A DNA stretch of 12,304 nt from positions 1 through 12,304 of the forward strand of contig WLSJ01000050.1 of the NCBI GenBank assembly GCA_009705865.1, written 5' to 3'. Each line of letters opens with the position of its first letter. Positions within the stretch are counted from its first letter, which is position 1. The translations under genes and the position numbers were made by a program. The DNA comes from Actinomycetota bacterium. GTDB taxonomy: Bacteria > Actinomycetota > Acidimicrobiia > Acidimicrobiales > Ilumatobacteraceae. This document shows positions 6,403 to 12,304 of this stretch, in pieces. The notes under the pieces were generated by a model that did not search any database, was not told where the DNA came from, and saw only the letters and a program-made list of their open reading frames with translations.

Positions 6403-7041
6403 GTGTCGAATACAGCAACTCTCTCAGCCGAAGCCGGTCGCGTAACCGGAAGCCCAGCATCGCGTCGTTTGCGCGCAGCCGATCGCATCCCAGGCATCCT
6501 CTATGGCCATGGCATGACTCCCGTCATCTTGTCGGTCGCTCGTCGTGATCTGCGTGTTGCATTGTCAGGTCCTGCTGGCCAGAACACAATCTTGACTCTT
6601 TCTGTCGACGGTTCGTCGTACAACGCAGTTGTGAAAGAAATGCAGCGCCACCCAGTGCGCCGCAATGTCAGCCACATCGACTTCGTACAAATCAACCTCA
6701 CCGAAGAAATCGTGATGCACGTTCCTGTTCACCTCACCGGTGTTGCAAAGCAAGTTGTTGCTGCTGGCGGACTCGTCGATGCTGCAGTTGACTCAATTGA
6801 AGTTCGTACCACTCCTGCAAATGTTCCAAACGAAATCGTTATCGACATCACAGACCTCACACCTGAATCGGTCATTCACTTGGCAGACATCAAGTTGCCA
6901 GCCGGCGTAGTGGCTGTTGGTGATCCAGACATGCTTATTGCAACAGTTCTGATGTCACGTGGTTCCACCGCTGATGCAGCTGCAGCAGCAGTTGCTGCTG
7001 ACGCACCTGCTGGCGAAGCAGCCGCCGAAACCAGCAACTAA
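6403..7041 (+). CDS. rplY: 50S ribosomal protein bL25 (CTC/TL5 form)
   Basis: Binds 5S rRNA in the large ribosomal subunit. The 212-residue protein is the two-domain CTC/TL5 form. The N-terminal L25 domain (about 1-95) shows SRRLRAADRIPGILYGHG and VKEMQRHPVRRNVSHIDFVQ. The beta-rich C-terminal domain (about 100-190) shows HVPVHLTGVA, GGLVDAAVDSIEVRTTPANV (roughly 120-140) and IHLADIKLPAGV. It ends in an Ala/Asp/Glu-rich disordered tail, common in high-GC Gram-positives. The start is GTG 6403, matching the conserved family beginning. It lies between prs and pth, as in other actinobacteria. Confidence 0.96.
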   Translation: MSNTATLSAEAGRVTGSPASRRLRAADRIPGILYGHGMTPVILSVARRDLRVALSGPAGQNTILTLSVDGSSYNAVVKEMQRHPVRRNVSHIDFVQINLTEEIVMHVPVHLTGVAKQVVAAGGLVDAAVDSIEVRTTPANVPNEIVIDITDLTPESVIHLADIKLPAGVVAVGDPDMLIATVLMSRGSTADAAAAAVAADAPAGEAAAETSN

Positions 7042-7050
7042 GTCGCGACT
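7041..7050. repeat. 10-bp perfect palindrome upstream of pth
   Basis: AGTCGCGACT begins at the last base of the rplY stop codon. It covers the place where a -35 element would sit for the -10 box at 7065. It may be an operator half, a short mRNA-end structure or chance. Confidence 0.3.
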
Positions 7051-7064
7051 CGCGGGTCGTCTCT

Positions 7065-7070
7065 TACACT
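7065..7070 (+). promoter_or_regulatory. -10 box (TACACT) for pth
   Basis: TACACT matches TANNNT and ends exactly 6 nt before the ATG at 7077, the standard -10 to +1 distance. It would give a leaderless mRNA starting at that ATG. Confidence 0.45.
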
Positions 7071-7076
7071 TTCATC

Positions 7077-7682
7077 ATGTTGCGCCGATCGGCTCCCCGA
7101 CAAGGCGACATGGAACGCACGCTCATTGTCGGTCTTGGCAATCCTGGCAAGAAATATGCACGCACTCGCCACAACGTTGGCACCGATGCAATAGAAGTTC
7201 TTGTCAAGAGACTCGGCGTATCGCTCAAAGTGGGCCGTGACCGCGCACAAATTGTGGAAACTCGCATCAATGGCCACGCAGTGGTTCTGGCAATTCCCAC
7301 TACATACATGAATGATTCTGGTGAAGCAGTTGGTCCACTTGCGCGCCGATACAAAATTGATGATCCCGCGCACATCATCGTTGTCCATGACGAACTTGAT
7401 CTTGAGCCTGGAGTTCTGCGCCTAAAAATCGGCGGCGGTCTCGCTGGCCACAACGGGCTGAAATCAATTTCATCCCACTTACACACAGATGATTACGTAC
7501 GTGTACGTATCGGCGTCGGAAAACCATCTTCTAAAGATGTCGGTGCAGACCATGTACTCACTTCCGTTCCTGCAGCAGAACGTCGCATCCTCGACATTGC
7601 AGTTGAAACTGCTGTTGACGCTATTGAAAGCATCCTTTCAGGCGGGCTTGCAGCAGCGATGCAGGACTACAACGGACGGTGA
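7077..7682 (+). CDS. pth: Peptidyl-tRNA hydrolase
   Basis: Cleaves peptidyl-tRNAs dropped from ribosomes, recycling tRNA; a cytoplasmic, usually essential enzyme. From ATG 7077 it has 201 residues. Seen: IVGLGNPGKKYARTRHNVG with the substrate-binding Asn (N22) and catalytic His (H32), IPTTYMNDSGEAV, VVHDELDLEPG, and GGLAGHNGLKSI with the conserved Asn. Most family members begin at the residue encoded by the ATG at 7110, which has AAGG 7 nt upstream. The promoter geometry favours 7077 instead. The two starts differ by 11 residues and the choice is open. The end overlaps the mfd GTG (GTGA), so the two are translationally coupled. Confidence 0.95.
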   Translation: MLRRSAPRQGDMERTLIVGLGNPGKKYARTRHNVGTDAIEVLVKRLGVSLKVGRDRAQIVETRINGHAVVLAIPTTYMNDSGEAVGPLARRYKIDDPAHIIVVHDELDLEPGVLRLKIGGGLAGHNGLKSISSHLHTDDYVRVRIGVGKPSSKDVGADHVLTSVPAAERRILDIAVETAVDAIESILSGGLAAAMQDYNGR

Positions 7683-10600
7683 GCGCTCTTTCCCCTACCT
7701 CGCGACCATTAGGTGTTCTCGCGACGCACATTGTTAATGAACCAGGAATCGAAGCAATCGCCGGACAACGCGATTCTGTTCTTGCAGTACCTGAAGTTGC
7801 TCGCGCAGCAGTACTTGCAGCATTAGTCAACAACACCACTCGCCGACCGATAGTCATCGCTACTCCTACCGGGACAATGGCGCAATCAATTGCAGAAGAT
7901 CTCGCAGCTTTTCTTGGTGCAGATGCCATTGAATTTTTCCCATCATGGGAAACGCTTCCCTTTGAACGTGTTAGCCCAGCTGTACTAACAATGGGTTCAC
8001 GCATGCGAACAATGTGGCGCATGCGCCAGCGTGACTCTGCACCAGCAGTCATCGTTGCGGGCACTCGTGCGCTATTGCAAAAACTGGCTCCCGGGTCAAT
8101 CACTCTCGAACCCATTCATATTGCTGTTGGTAGCACACTGAATATTGATGCACTCTGCGAGCAACTGGTGCATTGTGGGTACCGCAGAGAAACAATCGTG
8201 GAACATCGGGGTGAGTTCGCACGACGCGGTGCCATCGTTGATATTTTCCCCAGCACCGATGATGAACCTATTCGTGTTGACATGTGGGGTGACGACGTTG
8301 AACGCCTCACACATTTCACGGTGGCAGATCAGCGCAGCACAGACGACATCACATCAATTGAGATTTTCCCTGCCAGAGAATTGCTGTATGTCGACGGTGT
8401 ACAAGAACGTGCACGTGAACTAATTGCATCAGAACCGTGGGGTCGCGAGCAATGGGAACGCTTGTCAGAGGGTCAAATATTTGACGGAATGGAAAGTTGG
8501 CTTCCCTGGCTCACCGAGTCTGACGATCTACTCACTGACCATCTCGGCGACGATGCACTTGTCATCATGGTGGAGCCACGTCGCATGGGTGAACGAGCTC
8601 GAGACTTATTGGCAGAAGAAGATGATCTAGCTAAAGCACTCGCAGCCTCATGGGCACGAGACGAAAACGTGTCGTTTCCGCGACTGCATGTTGAAGCCGA
8701 TCGCATTTTCTCTAGCGGCAACCGAACACCCACTGTCTCAGTCATCCCCACAGCTGAATCTGTTGATGGGCCAGCAGTCCCTGCATCAGGTTGGGGCCCT
8801 ATTGTCCATGACCCCATGTCGTTTGTTCGACGCATTAACGAAATGCTTAGCGAAAAATGGAGCATCGTTGTCACAGCAGAGACACAAGAATCAGTCCCTC
8901 GTCTAGTGGACATGATGCGCAGTCATGGCATCGACTTCACAGCCACGGACGACGCAGACAAAATTGCCACACCCGGCGCATGGGTGACATTTGCTCCGCA
9001 AACACGCGGCGCTTCATTGCCGAACTCACGCATTGCAATTATTTGTGAAGCTGATCTCAGTGGGCGACGTCGCACACGGTCATCACGACATACAAAAGCG
9101 CGTTCATCTGGCACCGTCTTTGAAGATTTACAGCCAGGTGGATACGTCGTGCACGCCCATCACGGTGTTGGCAAGTACGAAGGCATGGTCAAACGCTCAA
9201 TTGGTGGCGTCGAACGTGACTATTTGCTGATTGCGTACAAAGGTGGAGACAAGCTCTACGTACCGACCGAACAAATTGGTGTCATCCGCCAATACGTCGG
9301 CGGCGAAGCGCCCACTTTGCATCGCATGGGTGGCTCAGACTTTGCCCGAGCAAAATCTCGCGTACGTTCTGCAGTTCGTGAAGTGGCTCAAGAACTTGTG
9401 CTTCTGTATCAACGTCGTATTTCTGCAGTGGGTCACGCGTTTCCACCAGATACTCCTTGGCAATCAGAGATGGAAAATGCATTCCCCTTCGTTGAAACCC
9501 CTGATCAGTTAGATGCCATTGCCGCAATCAAGACAGATATGGAAAGTGAAGTACCAATGGACCGCCTGTTATGCGGAGACGTTGGTTTCGGAAAAACAGA
9601 AGTTGCTGTTCGTGCAACATTTAAGGCAATTCAAGACGGCAAACAAGTTGCAGTGTTAGTACCCACCACGTTGCTTGCCACGCAACACGGAAATACTTTC
9701 TCTGAACGATTTGCCGGATACCCCATCAAAGTAGAAGTTCTGTCGCGATTCCTCACCAATGCAGAAGCAAAGAAGGTCATTGCGGGCTTGAAGTCCGGCG
9801 AAATTGATTGTGTCATTGGTACTCACCGCCTGTTGCAGGAAAGCATCGAGTTCAAGAACCTTGGCCTACTCATCGTTGATGAAGAACAGCGTTTCGGCGT
9901 GCAGCACAAAGAGGCAATGAAACGGATGAAGACCAACGTCGATGTGTTGTCTATGTCTGCTACACCAATTCCGCGAACTCTTGAAATGAGTCTTGTCGGA
10001 ATTCGTGACTTGTCTCTCTTGCAAACTCCACCGGCTGATAGACAACCGATTCTTACTTTTGTCGGAGAACAAAGTGAACAAGTTGCCATTGAAGCAATTC
10101 GTCGTGAGTTACTTCGTGAAGGGCAAGTGTTCTGGGTGCATAACCGAGTGCAATCAATTGAAGAGCGTGCCGCTGAAATTCGTGAATGGGTTCCTGAAGC
10201 TCGCGTTGCAGTTGCGCACGGCCAAATGGATGAAGCAAGTCTTGAGCAAATCGTTCTCGATTTCTGGGAAGGCAACTTCGATGTGTTGGTATGTACCACC
10301 ATCATCGAAAGTGGCATCGACATGCCAACAGTGAACACGTTGGTCGTTGAACGCGCTGACTTGCTTGGGCTTGGTCAGATGCACCAGTTGCGAGGACGCG
10401 TCGGACGAAGCGGTCATCGTGCATACGCGTATCTCTTTCATCCCCGCGACAAAGTGTTGTCACACGACGCCTATGAACGCCTGCGCACCATCGGTGAATC
10501 AACTGACCTTGGTAGCGGCTTCAAGATTGCAATGCGCGATCTGGAAATTCGTGGTGCTGGAAACCTTCTCGGTGAATCGCAAAGCGGCCATATCGCCGCA

Positions 10601-11110
10601 GTCGGTTACGACCTGTATTGCCAACTCGTTACTGAAGCCGTGTCAGAAATGAAGGGCGAGTCCGTCACAGAAGATGCCGAGATCAAAGTTGACATAACTA
10701 TGGACGCCCATCTTCCCGATGATTACGTCCCGAGTCAAGATCTACGTCTTGAGGCATACCGTCGACTTGCCACCGTGCGCACACCAGAAGAATTGGCAGA
10801 CATCGAGACAGAATGGCGCGATCGTTTCGGACCATTGCCAGAACCTGCTCAAGCTCTTATCTCTGTCGGAGCACTACGCGTGGAATGTCTGCGCCTCGGC
10901 ATTACGGAAATTGTCACCAACGGAAACACCATCCGGATCTCCCCCCTTAAATTGCGCGCAAGCCAGACCATGACACTGCGCCGCCTCGCATCAGTGGCCG
11001 TCTATAAAGACGAGCCGGGCTTCATCTCGCTGGCTGTTCCCCGTGGCGCAAACCCCGCAGTGACAGTCATCGCACTGTTGCAAGGTCTTTTTGACCCTTC
11101 AGACGACTAG
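7679..11110 (+). CDS. mfd: Transcription-repair coupling factor Mfd
   Basis: A DNA translocase that pushes stalled RNA polymerase off lesions and recruits UvrA. At 1143 residues it is full length. The order is canonical. A UvrB-like N-terminal module (about 1-350) shows FFPSWETLPFERVSP and GYRRETIVEHRGEFARRGAI. A linker follows. The CarD-like RNA polymerase interaction domain (about 480-580) shows GGYVVHAHHGVGKYEGM. The SF2 motor shows Walker A GDVGFGKTE (633-641), the DEEQ box (734-737), MSATPIPRTLEMSL, and QLRGRVGR (903-910). The C-terminal TRCF domain binds the UvrB-like module in known structures. The start is GTG 7679, overlapping the pth stop. The stop codon TAG is also the first half of the next gene's -10 box. 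Confidence 0.98.
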   Translation: MSALSPTSRPLGVLATHIVNEPGIEAIAGQRDSVLAVPEVARAAVLAALVNNTTRRPIVIATPTGTMAQSIAEDLAAFLGADAIEFFPSWETLPFERVSPAVLTMGSRMRTMWRMRQRDSAPAVIVAGTRALLQKLAPGSITLEPIHIAVGSTLNIDALCEQLVHCGYRRETIVEHRGEFARRGAIVDIFPSTDDEPIRVDMWGDDVERLTHFTVADQRSTDDITSIEIFPARELLYVDGVQERARELIASEPWGREQWERLSEGQIFDGMESWLPWLTESDDLLTDHLGDDALVIMVEPRRMGERARDLLAEEDDLAKALAASWARDENVSFPRLHVEADRIFSSGNRTPTVSVIPTAESVDGPAVPASGWGPIVHDPMSFVRRINEMLSEKWSIVVTAETQESVPRLVDMMRSHGIDFTATDDADKIATPGAWVTFAPQTRGASLPNSRIAIICEADLSGRRRTRSSRHTKARSSGTVFEDLQPGGYVVHAHHGVGKYEGMVKRSIGGVERDYLLIAYKGGDKLYVPTEQIGVIRQYVGGEAPTLHRMGGSDFARAKSRVRSAVREVAQELVLLYQRRISAVGHAFPPDTPWQSEMENAFPFVETPDQLDAIAAIKTDMESEVPMDRLLCGDVGFGKTEVAVRATFKAIQDGKQVAVLVPTTLLATQHGNTFSERFAGYPIKVEVLSRFLTNAEAKKVIAGLKSGEIDCVIGTHRLLQESIEFKNLGLLIVDEEQRFGVQHKEAMKRMKTNVDVLSMSATPIPRTLEMSLVGIRDLSLLQTPPADRQPILTFVGEQSEQVAIEAIRRELLREGQVFWVHNRVQSIEERAAEIREWVPEARVAVAHGQMDEASLEQIVLDFWEGNFDVLVCTTIIESGIDMPTVNTLVVERADLLGLGQMHQLRGRVGRSGHRAYAYLFHPRDKVLSHDAYERLRTIGESTDLGSGFKIAMRDLEIRGAGNLLGESQSGHIAAVGYDLYCQLVTEAVSEMKGESVTEDAEIKVDITMDAHLPDDYVPSQDLRLEAYRRLATVRTPEELADIETEWRDRFGPLPEPAQALISVGALRVECLRLGITEIVTNGNTIRISPLKLRASQTMTLRRLASVAVYKDEPGFISLAVPRGANPAVTVIALLQGLFDPSDD

Positions 11111-11113
11111 GGT
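11108..11113 (+). promoter_or_regulatory. -10 box (TAGGGT) for the PPIase lipoprotein gene
   Basis: TAGGGT starts with the mfd stop codon TAG and ends exactly 6 nt before GTG 11120, giving a leaderless geometry. TTGACC at 11091-11096 resembles a -35 but is only 11 nt away, too close for normal spacing. Confidence 0.4.
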
Positions 11114-11119
11114 TTCTCT

Positions 11120-12031
11120 GTGATTAAGAGCCCCCGTCCTTCCCGTTTCGCTGCTGTTCTTGCAGCCACTTGCCTCATTGGTCTTACCGCCTGTTCAAGT
11201 GTGTCCTCTAGTTCTGACGTCTTTAGCGTGAATGGTTCTGGCTACTCGCAAGACACTTTTGCTTCTCTCGTCAAGGCGCTATCAGATGCAGGTCAATTCA
11301 AACCAGTAGATGGTGTGTTGAATAAGGAAGACGCCTCAGTCGTTCTTCGCACATTGATTCGCTATGAAGCTTTCTCGCAGTTCATCAAAGAGAACAACGT
11401 CAAAGTGAAACAATCAGACATCGACACTGTTATGAAATCTGCTGAAGCAGATACAGGCTTCGCTGCCTACCCAAAGCTGTTGAAAGACCTTCTTGTCAAC
11501 TTCAACGTTGCTGATGTCACGCTTAAATCAATGGCTATTCCGAAAGAATCAGTGCTTGAGTCGTTGTACTCAAAGTCGCCTGCTTCTGCTGGCGTTTTGT
11601 GCCTCAGTCATATTTTGGTAAAGACCGAAGCGGAAGCAAAGACCGTTCTTGCCGATCTTGCTGGCGGAACAAAGTTTGCAGATGAAGCTGCAAAGAAATC
11701 AATCGAGCCAGGCGCAGACAAATCTGGCGGCTCGCTGGCCAATGGTGAAGAGCCATGCCAAGCACTTGCCAATTTGCAATCATCATTCGACAAAGACTTC
11801 ATGATTGGTGCAGTGGCTGCAAAACCAGGTGTTCCAACGGGCCCAGTCAAGAGCTCATTTGGGTACCACATCATTTTGAGCCACCCGTTCTCTGAAGTGA
11901 AACAATCTGTCACCACTGTTGTTACCGAAAATCCTGGAACAACTTTGTTGGCCGGGTTTATGGCAGTTGCTGACATCACAATCAATTCGAAATACGGCGT
12001 TTGGAACGGCGCTACAGCCACCATTAGCTGA
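11120..12031 (+). CDS. SurA/parvulin-like peptidyl-prolyl isomerase lipoprotein
   Basis: A predicted lipid-anchored extracytoplasmic foldase of 303 residues. It has a basic N-terminus, a hydrophobic core and the lipobox LTAC (22-25, acylated Cys25), then a Ser-rich spacer. A helical SurA-N-like domain occupies about 35-150. A parvulin (PPIC) domain occupies about 160-255, with SHILV (H164), GGTKFADEA, SGGSLANGE, GPVKSSFGYHII (H250). Both parvulin histidines are present. The C-terminal beta-rich tail, ending ITINSKYGVWN, is a form seen in actinobacterial SurA-like lipoproteins. Two extra Cys lie in the PPIC region (in VLCLSH and EEPCQA). The start is GTG 11120. Its stop overlaps the mazG ATG by 1 nt (TGATG). 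Assistance in folding exported proteins is inferred from the family; no client is evident. Confidence 0.88.
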   Translation: MIKSPRPSRFAAVLAATCLIGLTACSSVSSSSDVFSVNGSGYSQDTFASLVKALSDAGQFKPVDGVLNKEDASVVLRTLIRYEAFSQFIKENNVKVKQSDIDTVMKSAEADTGFAAYPKLLKDLLVNFNVADVTLKSMAIPKESVLESLYSKSPASAGVLCLSHILVKTEAEAKTVLADLAGGTKFADEAAKKSIEPGADKSGGSLANGEEPCQALANLQSSFDKDFMIGAVAAKPGVPTGPVKSSFGYHIILSHPFSEVKQSVTTVVTENPGTTLLAGFMAVADITINSKYGVWNGATATIS

Positions 12032-12304
12032 TGCCTCGCATTGTCGTTGTTGGTCTCGGACCAGGTAATCCCGGGCTGATCACTTCCGACACACTGACTG
12101 CAATCACCAATATTCCACAGCGCTTTGTGCGCACCATTCATCATCCTTCAGCTCACCTGGTGCAAGAGGCGCAATCGTTTGATCACTTGTACGACAAGGC
12201 ACCTTTATTTGACGACGTCTACCGAGAGATAGCAACAACATTGGTTGCTGCAGCCGTGCAGTATGGCGAAGTGTTGTACGCAGTTCCTGGTTCGCCCACT
12301 GTTC
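12031..12304 (+). CDS. mazG: YabN-type methylase-like/MazG protein, N-terminal part
   Basis: The first 91 codons are visible and the gene runs off the window. The protein begins MPRIVVVGLGPGNPGLIT, the glycine-rich opening of a tetrapyrrole (SAM-dependent) methylase fold. It continues with FVRTIHHPSAHLV, SFDHLYDKAPLFDDVYREIA and LYAVPGSPTV. These match the N-terminal domain of Bacillus YabN-like proteins, where the methylase-like domain is fused to a C-terminal MazG NTP pyrophosphohydrolase that removes aberrant nucleotides. The MazG part is not in view, so the fusion is inferred from family architecture and from the conserved mfd-mazG order. The ATG overlaps the previous stop by 1 nt. Confidence 0.85.
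   Translation, partial: MPRIVVVGLGPGNPGLITSDTLTAITNIPQRFVRTIHHPSAHLVQEAQSFDHLYDKAPLFDDVYREIATTLVAAAVQYGEVLYAVPGSPTV

Noticed and set aside
7621..8115. 164-codon minus-strand frame over the pth-mfd junction
   Set aside because: It is antisense to conserved pth and UvrB-like Mfd sequence, with no start signal or recognisable motif.
9823..10338. 171-codon minus-strand frame inside mfd
   Set aside because: It is antisense to the helicase motor domain, Ser/Arg-rich and without recognisable motifs, which is typical of a codon-bias shadow.
11608..12144. 178-codon minus-strand frame over the lipoprotein and mazG junction
   Set aside because: It crosses two well-supported forward genes and shows no family signature.
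1..12304. Mobile elements, CRISPR array, defence or toxin-antitoxin module
   Set aside because: There are no transposase or integrase motifs, no regularly spaced repeats, no terminal repeats and no foreign-looking gene block. All genes fit a conserved actinobacterial core order.

Overview
This window is a stretch of core chromosomal housekeeping genes from an actinobacterium, most likely a moderate-GC (roughly half G+C by eye) member of the Acidimicrobiia or a relative. The phylum call rests on gene order. The run metG, tatD, (cell-wall gene), ksgA, ispE and the run glmU, prs, rplY, pth, mfd, mazG correspond to the Mycobacterium tuberculosis Rv1007c to Rv1021 neighbourhood. A tiny Arg/Lys-rich bS22-type (AURKAIP1/COX24-like) ribosomal protein, typical of actinobacteria, supports the same call. 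The class-level call is an inference from base composition and from the departures listed below.

Layout: (1) Positions 3-4176 hold a tightly packed forward operon. It contains metG (5' end outside the window), tatD, a small membrane-anchored double-psi beta-barrel protein, ksgA/rsmA and ispE. Three of the four junctions are 4-bp ATGA/GTGA overlaps and the fourth is a 4-nt gap. (2) Positions 4177-4465 are the only sizeable break. They hold a weak hairpin after ispE, a 30-codon bS22-like gene on the minus strand (4213-4305), a 63-bp divergent control region with an inverted repeat, and tRNA-Gln(TTG) at 4369-4439. (3) Positions 4466-7682 hold a GlmU uridylyltransferase domain that stands alone, then prs, rplY and pth. 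(4) Positions 7679-12304 hold mfd, a SurA/parvulin-like lipoprotein and the start of a YabN-type methylase-MazG protein.

Functionally the window combines translation (MetRS, tRNA-Gln, L25, bS22, 16S rRNA dimethylation, peptidyl-tRNA recycling), precursor supply for nucleotides and the envelope (PRPP, UDP-GlcNAc, isoprenoids), transcription-coupled repair (Mfd) and envelope proteins (DPBB protein, PPIase lipoprotein). I see no mobile element, CRISPR array, toxin-antitoxin pair or defence system.

Points worth a second look: GlmU lacks its acetyltransferase half although there is no room for a frameshifted remnant. The position occupied by rpfB in other actinobacteria encodes a minimal RlpA-like barrel with altered active-site-region residues. 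The bS22 gene is easily missed. An inverted repeat has one arm against each -10 element of a divergent promoter pair. Four genes (prs, rplY, pth, lipoprotein) have a TANNNT box 6 or 8 nt before the start codon, which is the geometry of leaderless mRNAs.
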